From: Microbacterium sp. Root53
Lineage (GTDB): Bacteria; Actinomycetota; Actinomycetes; Actinomycetales; Microbacteriaceae
NCBI RefSeq assembly: GCF_001426925.1
Contig: NZ_LMFR01000002.1
Coordinates: 31,104 to 95,103, forward strand
DNA: 64,000 nt
Reading direction: 5' to 3'
A program made the translations under genes and the position numbers. The first letter of the stretch is position 1, and every line of letters begins with the position of its first letter. Below the pieces are notes generated by a model that did not search any database, had not been told where the DNA came from, and worked only from the letters and a program-made list of their open reading frames with translations. Below are positions 13,985-23,546 of the stretch, piece by piece.

Positions 13985-15124
13985 TCAGCCCTGGCGCGTG
14001 CTGATGATCCGCCCCTGGTCCTCGGCCGCGACCTCCTGGTACGCGGCGAACAGGAGCGACTCGTCGGGCGCCTGCAGCACGGTCGGCTTGGCGATGTCGT
14101 CCAGCACGATGAAGCGCAGCATCCCGCCGCGCGACTTCTTGTCGCGCTGCATGGTCGCCAGCAGCGTCTGCCACGCGCCGGCGCGGTAGGTCGTCGGAAG
14201 GCCCAGCAGCTCCAGCACGCGGCGGTGCCGATCGACGACCTCGTCCGAGAGCCGCCCCGCGAGACGCGAGAGCTCGGCGGCGAACATCATGCCGACCGAG
14301 ATCGCCGCGCCGTGGCGCCAGCGGTAGCGCTCGGCGTGCTCGATCGCGTGCCCGAGCGTGTGGCCGTAGTTGAGGATCTCGCGCAGGCCGGCCTCGCGGA
14401 AGTCCTCCCCGACCACCTCGGCCTTCATCCGGATCGCCAGCTCGATGCAGCGCCGGAACTCCGGCGTGGTCACGTCCACCGCGCGGGCCGGGTCGGCCTC
14501 CACGATGTCCAGGATCTCGGGGTAGTGGATGAAGCCGGCCTTGATCACCTCGGCGAACCCGGCGAGCACCTCGTTCTCGGACAGGGTGCGCAGCAGGTCG
14601 AGGTCGGCGAGGACCGCGCGCGGCGCCCAGAAGGCGCCCACGAGGTTCTTGCCCTCGGCCGTGTTGACGCCGGTCTTGCCGCCGACCGACGCGTCGACCA
14701 TGCCGAGCACCGTGGTGGGCACCTGCACGATGTCGACGCCGCGCAGCCAGCTCGCCGCGACGAAGCCGGCGAGGTCCGTGACCGCGCCGCCGCCGAAGCC
14801 CACGACCGCGTCCGTGCGGGTGAAGTCCGCCTGGCCCATGATCTGCCAGCAGAACGCCGCGACCTCGATGCGCTTTCCGGCCTCGGCGTCGGGGATCTCG
14901 GCGAGCAGGACCTCGCGCGAGCCGAGGAGGCTCTCGCGGAGCTCGGCGGCCTGGGCCGCGAGCGTGGGCGGGTGCACGATCAGCACCTTGCGCGCCGCGG
15001 GCGGCAGCGCCTCGCCCAGACGCGCCAGGACGCCGCGCCCGACCGTCACGTCGTAGCCGGGCGTCCCCGAGACGTGGATGACGGTCTCGTCCCCCGCGGC
15101 GGTCTGCCGGCCGGTGTCGCTCAT
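13985..15124 (-). CDS. aroB: 3-dehydroquinate synthase
   Basis: Second step of the shikimate pathway: NAD-dependent cyclisation of DAHP to 3-dehydroquinate. It is 379 residues. The NAD/substrate motifs GGGAVTDLAGFVAA and VPTTVLGMVDASVGGKTGVN are clear, as are the metal ligands in LNYGHTLGHAIEH. The ATG overlaps the aroK stop by 4 bases. It is last in the aroE-aroC-aroK-aroB run. Confidence 0.96.
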   Translation of the reverse strand: MSDTGRQTAAGDETVIHVSGTPGYDVTVGRGVLARLGEALPPAARKVLIVHPPTLAAQAAELRESLLGSREVLLAEIPDAEAGKRIEVAAFCWQIMGQADFTRTDAVVGFGGGAVTDLAGFVAASWLRGVDIVQVPTTVLGMVDASVGGKTGVNTAEGKNLVGAFWAPRAVLADLDLLRTLSENEVLAGFAEVIKAGFIHYPEILDIVEADPARAVDVTTPEFRRCIELAIRMKAEVVGEDFREAGLREILNYGHTLGHAIEHAERYRWRHGAAISVGMMFAAELSRLAGRLSDEVVDRHRRVLELLGLPTTYRAGAWQTLLATMQRDKKSRGGMLRFIVLDDIAKPTVLQAPDESLLFAAYQEVAAEDQGRIISTRQG

Positions 15125-15705
15125 GCGTGCTCCTCCTCGTGCGGCGCGTGCGCCGGCTCCTCGTGCTGTCGGACCCAGTCCGCGATCGCCGTCACGACGT
15201 CCTGCAGCGGCCCGCGCGACGTGTCGAACGCCACGTCGGCCACCTCGCGATAGATGGGCTCGCGTGCGTCGCGGATGCGGATCCAGGTCGCGACCGGGTC
15301 CTCCTCGCCGTCCAGGAGCGGTCGCTTCTGGCTCTGGATGCGGCCGGCCACGACCTTCTCGTCGACCGTGAGCAGCACGACCCGGTGCGCTCGCAGCGCC
15401 TCCCGCGTGCCGGGATGCAGCACGGCCCCGCCGCCCAGCGCGACGACCCCGCCGCGCCGGACGGCGTCGACCACGGTCTCGTGCTCGATCTCGCGGAAGC
15501 GCGGCTCGCCGTGCTCGGCGAAGATCTCGGGGATCGGACCGTGCGCCTTCGCGATCAGGCTGTCGGTGTCGCGGAAGCGCCGGCCGAGGGCCTTCGCGAG
15601 CCGTCGTCCGATGCTCGATTTGCCGGCCCCCATGGGGCCGACGAGCACGACGGCCGGAGCGGGTCCGCCCGCCGCGTCGGCAGCCGGATCAGAGGGCGAG
15701 GTCAT
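15121..15705 (-). CDS. aroK: Shikimate kinase
   Basis: Phosphorylates shikimate with ATP. It is 194 residues, slightly longer than the family core because of an Ala/Pro-rich N-terminus and a His/Glu-rich tail ([13 protein letters not shown]) that could bind metal. The P-loop [11 protein letters not shown] is at about residues 23-33. The substrate-binding DTD and RFREIE motifs and the GGGAV loop are present. It overlaps aroC by 17 bases and aroB by 4. Confidence 0.95.
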   Translation of the reverse strand: MTSPSDPAADAAGGPAPAVVLVGPMGAGKSSIGRRLAKALGRRFRDTDSLIAKAHGPIPEIFAEHGEPRFREIEHETVVDAVRRGGVVALGGGAVLHPGTREALRAHRVVLLTVDEKVVAGRIQSQKRPLLDGEEDPVATWIRIRDAREPIYREVADVAFDTSRGPLQDVVTAIADWVRQHEEPAHAPHEEEHA

Positions 15706-16912
15706 GTGCGAGGTCGACGGGCTCCGACGACGTCCGCAGGCTCTCGGCGATCGACTCTACGTACGACGTCAGGTTGCGGCGGGTCTCGGCGACCGAGTCG
15801 CCGCCGAACTTCTCGAGCACGACGTCGGCGAGCGTGATCGCGACCATCGCCTCCGCCACGACGCCCGCGGCGGGCACGGCGCACACGTCCGAGCGCTGGT
15901 GGTGGGCCGACGCCGTGTCGCCGGTCGCGACGTCCACGGTGCGCAGCGCGTGGGGAACCGTCGCGATGGGCTTCATGCCGGCGCGCACGCGCAGCACGGT
16001 GCCGGTCGACATGCCGCCCTCGGTGCCGCCCGCGCGGTCGGTGCCGCGCGCGATGCCGGCCTCGGTCGCGAACAGCTCGTCGTGCGCCTGCGAGCCGCGG
16101 CGGCGCGTGGTCTCGAAGCCGTCGCCGACCTCGACGCCCTTGATCGCCTGGATGCTCATGAGCGCCTGGGCCAGCTTGCCGTCGAGGCGGCGGTCCCAGT
16201 GCACGTGCGAGCCGAGCCCCGGGGGCAGGCCGTACGCGAGCACCTCGACGATGCCGCCGAGGGTGTCGCCGTCCTTGCGCGCGGCGTCGACCTCCTCGAC
16301 CATGCGGGCCGACGTCTCGGCGTCGAAGCAGCGCAGCGGATCCGCGTCGAGCGCCGCGACGTCATCGGGCGTGGGCAGAGCGGCGCCGTCCGGAACGCGC
16401 ACGGGCCCGATCGACAGCGTGTGGCTGACGAGGCGGATGCCCAGCTCCGACAGGAACGCGCGCGCCACAGCGCCGAGGGCGACGCGCGCGGCGGTCTCGC
16501 GGGCGCTCGCGCGCTCGAGGATGGGGCGGGCCTCGTCGAAGCCATACTTCTGCATGCCGACGAGGTCGGCGTGGCCCGGGCGCGGGCGCGTCAGCGCGGC
16601 GCCGCGGCCGCGCGACTTCTCGGTCAGCTCGACCGGCTCGGCGCTCATGACCTCGGTCCACTTCGGCCACTCGGTGTTGCCGATGCGCAGCGCGATGGGG
16701 CTGCCGAGCGTGAGCCCGTGCCTCACGCCGCCGGAGATGGTGAGCTCGTCCTGCTCGAACTTCATGCGCGATCCGCGGCCATAGCCCAGCTTGCGGCGCT
16801 GGAGGTCGGCCTGGATGTCGGCGGCCAGCAGGGGCACTCCCGCGGGGAGGCCCTCCATGACGGCGATCAGTTCGGGGCCGTGCGATTCGCCGGCCGTGAG
16901 CACGCGGAGCAT
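15689..16912 (-). CDS. aroC: Chorismate synthase
   Basis: Converts EPSP to chorismate using reduced FMN. It is 407 residues from ATG 16912 ([20 protein letters not shown]); longer in-frame extensions run through aroE and are rejected. The family signatures [32 protein letters not shown] and [12 protein letters not shown] are all intact. The start lies 4 bases after the aroE stop. Its 3' end overlaps aroK by 17 bases. Confidence 0.96.
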   Translation of the reverse strand: MLRVLTAGESHGPELIAVMEGLPAGVPLLAADIQADLQRRKLGYGRGSRMKFEQDELTISGGVRHGLTLGSPIALRIGNTEWPKWTEVMSAEPVELTEKSRGRGAALTRPRPGHADLVGMQKYGFDEARPILERASARETAARVALGAVARAFLSELGIRLVSHTLSIGPVRVPDGAALPTPDDVAALDADPLRCFDAETSARMVEEVDAARKDGDTLGGIVEVLAYGLPPGLGSHVHWDRRLDGKLAQALMSIQAIKGVEVGDGFETTRRRGSQAHDELFATEAGIARGTDRAGGTEGGMSTGTVLRVRAGMKPIATVPHALRTVDVATGDTASAHHQRSDVCAVPAAGVVAEAMVAITLADVVLEKFGGDSVAETRRNLTSYVESIAESLRTSSEPVDLAHDLAL

Positions 16913-16916
16913 GCCC

Positions 16917-17777
16917 CTAGTCTCCCATGAGCGCGGAGCGCATTTCGGCACGCACCTCGTCCTCGGACGGCAGGGGCGCCTCGACAGAGCCGGTCGCGAA
17001 GATCCGCACCTGCAGCACGGCCTGGTGCAGCAGCATCCCGTGCCCGGGGATCGCCGCGCCGTCGGTCCACCGCGCCGCGAGGTGCGACGGCCACGGGTGG
17101 TAGGCCACGTCGAACAGCGGCCCGCCCGGCATGGCGATCGCTTCGGCGTGCGCCTCGGGCAGCTCGGCGCCGCCCGGCAGCGCGCTGATCGTGAGGTCGA
17201 CGGCCGGATGCGGCCCGCCGAACGGCTCGACCGTGACCGCGAGCCCCATGCGCTCCCCCAGCGCGACGAGCGACGCGGCCCGTTCGGGCCGGCGCGAGAC
17301 GATGGAGCCCGTCCGGGCGCCGAGCTCGGCCGCGGCGACCAGGGCCGATGCCGACGTCGCTCCGGCCCCGACGATGCGCACCGAGCCGAGCGCGGCGATC
17401 GACGCGTCCCCGAGGGCCGCGACGATGCCGCCCACGTCGGTGTTGAACCCGATGGGCGCATCCGAGGGCGCGCCGTGCGGCCGGGCGACGTCCGCGCCCG
17501 GAAGCAGCAGCGTGTTGACCGCGCCCGTCAGCTCGGCGCGGCGGTCGCGCCATCCGCTCGCCGCCCACGCGTGCTCCTTGAGCGGCATGGTCACGGCCAG
17601 CCCGCGCCACGAGTCGTCGAGCGAGGCGAGCGTGTGGTCGAAGGCGTCGGCGGGCACCCGGACGCGCTCGAACGTCCAGTCCAGGCCGAGCCGCGCGTAG
17701 GCGGCGCCGTGCAGCTGCGGCGAGCGGCTGTGCGCGATCGGGTCGCCCCAGACCGCGAGGCGGGTGGATCCGGTCAC
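16917..17777 (-). CDS. aroE: Shikimate dehydrogenase
   Basis: Reduces 3-dehydroshikimate to shikimate. It is 286 residues. The substrate motif [16 protein letters not shown] is at about residues 12-27, the catalytic lysine is in VTMPLKEHA, and the AVNTLL segment is typical. The nucleotide loop VGAGATSAS lacks the usual NADPH-binding RxxR just after it, so the cofactor may be NAD; this is a weak inference. The GTG start is one base after the mltG stop. Confidence 0.92.
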   Translation of the reverse strand: MTGSTRLAVWGDPIAHSRSPQLHGAAYARLGLDWTFERVRVPADAFDHTLASLDDSWRGLAVTMPLKEHAWAASGWRDRRAELTGAVNTLLLPGADVARPHGAPSDAPIGFNTDVGGIVAALGDASIAALGSVRIVGAGATSASALVAAAELGARTGSIVSRRPERAASLVALGERMGLAVTVEPFGGPHPAVDLTISALPGGAELPEAHAEAIAMPGGPLFDVAYHPWPSHLAARWTDGAAIPGHGMLLHQAVLQVRIFATGSVEAPLPSEDEVRAEMRSALMGD

Positions 17778-17778
17778 G

Positions 17779-19158
17779 TCAGCAGCCCGAGTCCGGGTTC
17801 GCCTCGCACCATGCGTGCCACTGCTCGATGGCCCGCTCGTGCTCGCCCAGCGTCTCGCTGAACACCGTCTCGCCCGTGTCGAGGTTGACCGTCACGAAGT
17901 ACTGCCACGGACCGTCGACCGGGTTCATGGCGGCGTCGATCGCGAGGTCGCCGGGGTTGGCGATCGGCCCGACGGGCAGACCGGGGTGCACATAGGTGTT
18001 CCACGGGTTGTCGTCCCGCAGCGCCTCCTCCGAGCTGCTCACGGTGCCGTCGTGCATCTCGCCGTAGCCGTACTGCGCGGTGGAGTCCATCTGCAGCAGG
18101 CCGTCGGTGTCCGAGATCGACTCGTCGAGGCGGTTGTAGATCACGCGGGAGACCTTGTAGAAGTCGTCCTCGAAGCGCGCCTCGCGCTGGATGATCGACG
18201 CGACCGTCAGGATGCGCTGCTCCTCCCCCGCGGGCACGCCCGCCGACGCGAGCGACTCGCGCGTGCGCTCGACCATGGTGCGCACGACGTCCTCGGCCGT
18301 GACTCCCGGGTCGAACGTGTAGTACGCGGGGAACAGCCAGCCCTCGAGGCTGTCGGCGGCGACGTCGTAGGCGGCGGGGTCCTCGACGGCGGCCTGCAGC
18401 TCATCGAGCGGCATCGCGAGGCCGGCGGCGGCCGCCTCCAGCGTCGCGTCGACCGTGAGCCCCTCCGGCACCGCGAAGGCGTTCTCGAGCTTGTTTGCGG
18501 GGTCCTCGATCGCGGCCAGCGCCGCCTCGGAGGTCATCTTCTGCTGCAGCCGGTAGGCGCCCGGGTAGAACGGCTGGGCGGGATCGTTCTCGACCAGGTA
18601 GTCGTAGAACGACGTCGGCTTGAGCGTGACCCCCGCGTCGTACAGCTTCTGCGAGATGATCTCGCCGCCGTCGCCCTCCTCGATCGTGACCACGGCCTCG
18701 CCCGTCGCCTCGCCGGGCTCGTAGTCGGACGGGCCGTCCCAGCCCAGGAACGCCGCGATCCGTCCGCCGTAAGTGTTCGCCACCCAGAACCCGCCCGCGG
18801 TGAGCCCGCCGGCGATGATCGCGAAGACGATCAGCGCGACGAGGCAGCCCCGCCCCCGCTTCTTCGGCTTGGTGTCGACCATGTTCTCGGGGACGAACAG
18901 GTCCTCGAGAGACGCCGGCAGCTGCGCGTCCGGGGCCGGCTCGCTCTCCTCGCGCGCCGCCGTCTCGGCGAGCGTCGCGGGACGCGTCCGCTCCGACGGC
19001 GCGGGCGCCGGGTCGGCGGGCGCCGCATCCGCGGCCGACGGACCTACCGCCGCGGGCGTCCCCTCTCCCGGCGCCGCCGGCTCCTGGGGGGCGCTCCCGC
19101 CGAGCCGCGCCTGGCGGCGGGTCAGCGGGGTGCTCTGGTCGCTCGAGGGATCGGTCAT
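17779..19158 (-). CDS. mltG: Endolytic murein transglycosylase MltG
   Basis: Membrane-anchored lytic transglycosylase that ends nascent glycan strands. It is 459 residues. A long Pro/Ala-rich cytoplasmic N-terminus (about 125 residues) is followed by one membrane segment (CLVALIVFAIIAGGLTAGGF) and the extracellular YceG domain. The catalytic region reads TVASIIQREARF and retains the second glutamate of the EKE-type motif, while the first is Gln, as seems common in Actinobacteria. RVIYNRL and MDSTAQYGYG motifs follow. It lies between ruvX and aroE in a conserved actinobacterial order. Confidence 0.93.
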   Translation of the reverse strand: MTDPSSDQSTPLTRRQARLGGSAPQEPAAPGEGTPAAVGPSAADAAPADPAPAPSERTRPATLAETAAREESEPAPDAQLPASLEDLFVPENMVDTKPKKRGRGCLVALIVFAIIAGGLTAGGFWVANTYGGRIAAFLGWDGPSDYEPGEATGEAVVTIEEGDGGEIISQKLYDAGVTLKPTSFYDYLVENDPAQPFYPGAYRLQQKMTSEAALAAIEDPANKLENAFAVPEGLTVDATLEAAAAGLAMPLDELQAAVEDPAAYDVAADSLEGWLFPAYYTFDPGVTAEDVVRTMVERTRESLASAGVPAGEEQRILTVASIIQREARFEDDFYKVSRVIYNRLDESISDTDGLLQMDSTAQYGYGEMHDGTVSSSEEALRDDNPWNTYVHPGLPVGPIANPGDLAIDAAMNPVDGPWQYFVTVNLDTGETVFSETLGEHERAIEQWHAWCEANPDSGC

Positions 19159-19167
19159 GGGCGGTGT

Positions 19168-19635
19168 CTACTCCTCCGGGTGGCCGGCCGGGCTGCCGGC
19201 GGCCGCCCCGGTGCGCTTCTCGCTGTCGATGGCGTGCTGGAGCAGCACCACCGCGGCGACCTGATCGACAATGCTACGAGACCCCTTCTGGGATCGTCCG
19301 GACTGACGCAGCGCCGTGTGGGCGCTCACGGTGCTGAGCCGCTCGTCGACGAGCCGGACCGGCGCCGGCTGCGCGGCCGCGAGCTGCGCGGCGAACTCGC
19401 GGGCGTCGGCGGTCGAGGGGGTGTCCTCGCCGCGCATGTTGAGCGGCAGGCCGACGACGATCTCGAGCGGCTCGTACTCGGACGCCAGCTCCACCAGGCG
19501 CGCGATCGAGCGCTCGTCGCGCGGCACGGTCTCGACCGGCACGGCCAGCATGCCGTCGGGATCGCTGCGCGCCACGCCGATGCGGGCCCGGCCGACGTCC
19601 ACGCCGAGACGCACCCCGCGGCGGAACCCGCTCAC
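19168..19635 (-). CDS. ruvX: Holliday junction resolvase-like protein RuvX (YqgF)
   Basis: RNase H-fold nuclease of the YqgF/RuvX family, linked to Holliday junction resolution and to 16S rRNA 5' maturation. It is 155 residues. The first acidic motif is in GVDVGRARIGVARSD, the second part in VVGLPLNM, and the third in RLVDERLSTVSA. It follows alaS by 31 bases and precedes mltG by 9, as in most actinobacteria. Confidence 0.92.
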   Translation of the reverse strand: MSGFRRGVRLGVDVGRARIGVARSDPDGMLAVPVETVPRDERSIARLVELASEYEPLEIVVGLPLNMRGEDTPSTADAREFAAQLAAAQPAPVRLVDERLSTVSAHTALRQSGRSQKGSRSIVDQVAAVVLLQHAIDSEKRTGAAAGSPAGHPEE

Positions 19636-19666
19636 GAGCGAGCCCCGGCGATCCGGGCGGATCCGG

Positions 19667-22327
19667 TCATGCGGCCTGAAGGACCGCGCGGACCGCGTCG
19701 AGCGCCGCGGGCTCGGCCGAGGCGTCGGCGCCGGCGCCCTGCGCCATGTCGTCGCGCCCGCCGCCGCGTCCGCCCAGCTTCTCGAGCGCGACCTTGACCA
19801 GCGCGCCGGCCTTGGCGCCGGCGGCGCGGGCGGCCTCGTTGGTCGCGACGATCGCGAGCACCTTGTCGCCGGCCGTGCCGGTCAGGACGACCACGCCGGC
19901 ATCGGAGCCGAGGCGCTCGCGCACCGACGTGGCGAGGCTGCGCAGATCGTCGGCCGATCCGACGGCGCCGACCGACTGCGCGACCAGGTTCACAGCGCCC
20001 GCACGCTGCGCGGTCTGGGCGAGCGCGGGCACGCGGTCGGCGAGCGCACGGGCCTCGTACGCCGCGATCTTCTTCTCCGCCGCCTTCAGGCTTGCGGTGA
20101 GCTCCGCGATCCGGGCAGGGAGCTGGTCCTTGGGCGCCTTGAGCGACGCGGAGAGCTCCGCGACGAGCGCGCGCTCGGCGGTCAGCTCGCGGAACGCGTC
20201 GAGACCCACGAGGGCCTCCACGCGGCGGTTCGAGGCGCCGACCGACGACTCGCCGATCAGGCTGATGAGCCCGATCTCGGCGCTCGCGGACACGTGCGTG
20301 CCACCGCAGAGCTCGCGCGACCACGGGCCGCCGATGTCGACCATGCGGACCTTCTCGCCGTACTTCTCGCCGAACAGCGCCATGGCGCCCGCGGCCTTCG
20401 CCTCGTCGAGCGACACCACGCGTGTCGTGACCTCGAGGTTGTCGCGGACCGCGTTGTTGGCGATCTCCTCGATCTCCGAGCGGGTCTCGGGGCTCAGGGC
20501 CTGGCCCCACGTGAAGTCGAAGCGCAGGTAGCCGGCGCGGTTGAGCGAGCCCGCCTGCGTCGCGCCCTTGCCCAGCGTGTCGCGGAGCGCGGCGTGCACC
20601 AGGTGCGTGGCCGAGTGTGCCTGCTGCGCCGAGCGGCGGTTGGCGGCGTCCACGATCGTGGTGGCGGGCTGGTCGACGCCCACCTCGCCCCGCGTGACCT
20701 CGACCGTGTGGCTGACGAGGCCAGGCACAGGGCGCTGCACGTCGAGCACCTCGAGCTCGTAGCCGGGGCCGACGATCGTGCCCTTGTCCGCGACCTGGCC
20801 GCCCGACTCCGCGTAGAGCGCGGTCTCGGCGAGGATGACCTCGGCGATCTGCCCCTCGGTCGCGCGCCCGGCCGACACGCCGTCGACCAGCACGCCGAGC
20901 ACGCGCGTCTCGGTCTCGAGGTCGGTGTAGCCCGTGAAGACGGTCTCGCCGAACGCGCGGAACTCGCGGTAGACGCTGACGTCCGCGAGCGCGCGCTTGC
21001 GCGAGCGGGCGTCCGCCTTGGCGCGCTGCTTCTGCTCCTGCATGAGGGAGTCGAAGCCCGCGCGGTCGACGCCGAGCCCGGCCTCCTCGGCGATCTCGAG
21101 GGTCAGGTCGATCGGGAACCCGTACGTGTCGTGCAGCAGGAACGCCTGGTCGCCCGCGAGCGTGGCGCCGCCCTCGGCCTTGGTCTTGGCGACCGCGGTG
21201 TCGAGGATGGTAGACCCCGACGACAGCGTCCGCAGGAAGGTCTCCTCCTCGGCGAACGCGTACGACGAGATGCGCTGCCAGTCGGTCTCGACGACCGGGT
21301 AGGCGTCCTTCATGGCGTCGCGCGACGCCTCGAACAGCGCGGGGAACGTCGCCTCCTCGACGCCGAGCAGGCGCATGGCGCGCACGCTGCGACGCATCAG
21401 GCGGCGCAGGATGTAGCCGCGGCCCTCGTTCGACGGCGTCACGCCGTCCGACAGCAGCATGAGCGACGAGCGGACGTGGTCGGCGATGATGCGGAAGCGC
21501 ACGTCGTCCTCGTGCACGGCGCCGTAGCGGCGGCCCGACAGCTCCGAGGCGCGGTCCAGCACCGGGCGGACCTGGTCCGTCTCGTACATGTTCTCGACGC
21601 CCTGCTTCAGGAACGCGACGCGCTCGAGCCCCATGCCCGTGTCGATGTTCTTCGCGGGCAGCTCGCCCACGATGTCGAACTCGGTCTTCGAACGGACGTT
21701 CTCGATCGCGTTCTGCATGAACACGAGGTTCCAGATCTCGAGGAAGCGGCTGTCGTCGACCGCCGGGCCGCCCTCGGCGCCGTAGGCGGGACCGCGGTCG
21801 AAGTAGATCTCCGAGCAGGGGCCGGCGGGGCCGGGCTGACCGGTCGTCCAGAAGTTGTCCGCGCGGCCCATCCGCTGGATGCGGTCGGCCGGCAGGCCCG
21901 CGACCTTCTGCCACAGCGCGGCGGCCTCGTCGTCGTCCTCGTACACCGTGACCCAGAGGTCGCGCTCGGCGAAGCCCAGGCCGCCGTCGGCCTCCGAGGA
22001 GGTCAGCAGCTCCCAGGCGTACGCGATCGCGCCCTCCTTGAAGTAGTCGCCGAACGACCAGTTGCCGAGCATCTGGAAGAACGTGCCGTGGCGGGCGGTC
22101 TTGCCGACCTCCTCGATATCGTTCGTGCGGATGCACTTCTGCACGTCGGCGGCGCGCGGGTACGGCGCGGGCACCACTCCCGTGAGGTACGGGATGAACG
22201 GCACCATGCCGGCGATCGTGAACATGATCGACGGGTCGTCGCTCACGAGCGAGGCCGACGGCACGATGGTGTGGTCGTTCTTCTCGAAGTAGTCGAGGTA
22301 GCGCTGCGCGATCTCCGCGGTCTTCAT
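19667..22327 (-). CDS. alaS: Alanyl-tRNA synthetase
   Basis: Charges tRNA-Ala. The 886 residues are full length. The class II catalytic core is N-terminal; the editing domain has HSATHLVHAALR and the zinc-type CGGTHV motif; the C-terminal C-Ala domain (roughly residues 750-886) contains the glycine-rich GGRGGGRDDMAQG segment. It is preceded by a 109-base gap without a recognisable T-box. ruvX follows closely. Confidence 0.97.
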   Translation of the reverse strand: MKTAEIAQRYLDYFEKNDHTIVPSASLVSDDPSIMFTIAGMVPFIPYLTGVVPAPYPRAADVQKCIRTNDIEEVGKTARHGTFFQMLGNWSFGDYFKEGAIAYAWELLTSSEADGGLGFAERDLWVTVYEDDDEAAALWQKVAGLPADRIQRMGRADNFWTTGQPGPAGPCSEIYFDRGPAYGAEGGPAVDDSRFLEIWNLVFMQNAIENVRSKTEFDIVGELPAKNIDTGMGLERVAFLKQGVENMYETDQVRPVLDRASELSGRRYGAVHEDDVRFRIIADHVRSSLMLLSDGVTPSNEGRGYILRRLMRRSVRAMRLLGVEEATFPALFEASRDAMKDAYPVVETDWQRISSYAFAEEETFLRTLSSGSTILDTAVAKTKAEGGATLAGDQAFLLHDTYGFPIDLTLEIAEEAGLGVDRAGFDSLMQEQKQRAKADARSRKRALADVSVYREFRAFGETVFTGYTDLETETRVLGVLVDGVSAGRATEGQIAEVILAETALYAESGGQVADKGTIVGPGYELEVLDVQRPVPGLVSHTVEVTRGEVGVDQPATTIVDAANRRSAQQAHSATHLVHAALRDTLGKGATQAGSLNRAGYLRFDFTWGQALSPETRSEIEEIANNAVRDNLEVTTRVVSLDEAKAAGAMALFGEKYGEKVRMVDIGGPWSRELCGGTHVSASAEIGLISLIGESSVGASNRRVEALVGLDAFRELTAERALVAELSASLKAPKDQLPARIAELTASLKAAEKKIAAYEARALADRVPALAQTAQRAGAVNLVAQSVGAVGSADDLRSLATSVRERLGSDAGVVVLTGTAGDKVLAIVATNEAARAAGAKAGALVKVALEKLGGRGGGRDDMAQGAGADASAEPAALDAVRAVLQAA

Positions 22328-22436
22328 CTGGGGTGCTTCGTCCTTGACTGAGGGGTGCCGCGGGGCCCGGGATCGGGCGTGCGGCCGTGCATGCGGGAGC
22401 GGCCGCCTCGGGACGGCAGCCGGCGAGGAGCGGGGG

Positions 22437-22634
22437 TCAGGCGGCCGGCAGGTCGCCCGCCGACGACCGGCGCGCCTCCTCGGTGCGGTACGCCTCGCCG
22501 ATGCGCTCGACGAACTCGTCGATGCGCGCGTCGATGTCGGCCAGCACCTCGGCCCCGCGCGGGTCCTTGTTCAGGAAGTGGGCCGCGACGAAGCCGCCGA
22601 CGATGCCGAGCAGGAACCACAGCACGTTCTTCAT
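22437..22634 (-). CDS. Small single-pass membrane protein
   Basis: Function unknown; 65 residues starting MKNVLWFLLGIVGGFVAAHF. One N-terminal membrane segment (about residues 3-20) is followed by a charged helix (DIDARIDEFVERIGEAYRTE). The ATG at 22634 is preferred because a GGAGG ribosome-binding site sits at proper spacing from it but directly abuts the alternative ATG at 22643. It lies between rpsD and alaS, a slot often filled by small membrane proteins in actinobacteria. Confidence 0.75.
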   Translation of the reverse strand: MKNVLWFLLGIVGGFVAAHFLNKDPRGAEVLADIDARIDEFVERIGEAYRTEEARRSSAGDLPAA

Positions 22635-22708
22635 GTCACCCATCCTCCGGTCGGTCGCCGCGGGACGCGGCGTCGTTCCATCGTAGACGGATCGCGGGCC
22701 CGAGACGG

Positions 22709-22746
22709 CGAGAGGGCGCCGGGGCCGAGGCCCCGACGCCCTCTCG
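22709..22746 (-). terminator. Terminator after rpsD
   Basis: A long hairpin of about 17 pairs with one C-A mismatch. The outer stem is CGAGAGGGCG paired with CGCCCTCTCG, and the inner stem pairs CGGGG with CCCCG. It lies 15 bases after the rpsD stop. There is no U-rich tail, as is usual in high-GC actinobacteria. Confidence 0.8.
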
Positions 22747-22760
22747 GACGACACGCTGGA

Positions 22761-23390
22761 TCAGCGGGCGGCGTAGTACTCGACGACGAGCTGCACGTCA
22801 CACGTGACGGGCACCTCGGCGCGCTTCGGGCGACGCACGAGCTTCGCCTGGAGCTTGTCGAGCTCGACCTCGAGGTAGCCCGGGACGTTCGGGAGGACCT
22901 CGGCGTGACCGCCGGCGGCCGCGACCTGGAAGGGCTCGAGGCCCTCGCTCTTGGCCTTGACCTCGATGGTCTGGCCCGGCTTCACGCGGAACGACGGGCG
23001 GTCCACGATCTTGCCGTCGACGAGGATGTGGCGGTGCACCACGAACTGACGGGCCTGCGCGGTGGTGCGGGCGAAGCCCGAGCGCAGCACGAGCGCGTCG
23101 AGGCGCATCTCGAGGAGCTCGACCAGGTTCTCACCGGTCAGGCCCTCGGTGCGGCGCGCCTCGTTGAACGCGATGCGGAGCTGCTTCTCGCGGATGCCGT
23201 ACTGCTCGCGCAGACGCTGCTTCTCGCGCAGACGGACGGCGTAGTCGCTGTCGGCCTTGCGCTTGGTGCGGCCGTGCTGGCCGGGGCCGTACGGGCGCTT
23301 CTCGAGGTAGCGGGCGGCCTTGGGCGTCAGCGCGATGCCCAGGGCGCGGGAGAGGCGGACCTTGCGGCGGTCCTGCGACTTGGTGGTCAT
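22761..23390 (-). CDS. rpsD: 30S ribosomal protein S4
   Basis: Primary 16S rRNA-binding protein of the small subunit. It is 209 residues. The N-terminal KVRLSRALGIALTPKAARYL and the S4 RNA-binding domain (MRLDALVLRSGFARTTAQAR, then QFVVHRHILVDGKIV) are typical. No N-terminal zinc-binding cysteine cluster is present, so this is the C-minus form. It is transcribed alone: a promoter lies about 135 bases upstream and a terminator is just downstream. Confidence 0.97.
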   Translation of the reverse strand: MTTKSQDRRKVRLSRALGIALTPKAARYLEKRPYGPGQHGRTKRKADSDYAVRLREKQRLREQYGIREKQLRIAFNEARRTEGLTGENLVELLEMRLDALVLRSGFARTTAQARQFVVHRHILVDGKIVDRPSFRVKPGQTIEVKAKSEGLEPFQVAAAGGHAEVLPNVPGYLEVELDKLQAKLVRRPKRAEVPVTCDVQLVVEYYAAR

Positions 23391-23521
23391 GATTTCCTTT
23401 CACGAGGCCGCGACTGTCGCGACGCTCGGACGTACAGTCCCGCTTCATCCGGTCACAGGCGTACGTCTACCCGCCTGGGGGATGTGCGAAGAGGGATGTG
23501 CCCCGATTTCAGAGCCGATCA

Positions 23522-23527
23522 AGCTTA
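23522..23527 (-). promoter_or_regulatory. Candidate -10 element for rpsD
   Basis: TAAGCT on the minus strand, about 132 bases before the rpsD ATG, in the 156-base gap after rarA. The long leader contains a short palindrome (CGCGACAGTCGCG). Autoregulation by S4 is possible but not shown. Confidence 0.4.
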
Positions 23528-23546
23528 CCAGACCGGGCCCGTCGCC

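Noticed and set aside
19316..22351. A 1011-codon plus-strand frame opposite ruvX and alaS
   Set aside because: Shadow of alaS; the composition is Arg/Gly/Ala/Leu rich and no family is recognisable.
22328..22436. T-box or other riboswitch upstream of alaS
   Set aside because: No T-box consensus or stem pattern was found in the 109-base gap.
23391..23546. S4 autoregulatory leader before rpsD
   Set aside because: Only a short palindrome (CGCGACAGTCGCG) is visible; no pseudoknot-like structure could be supported by eye.
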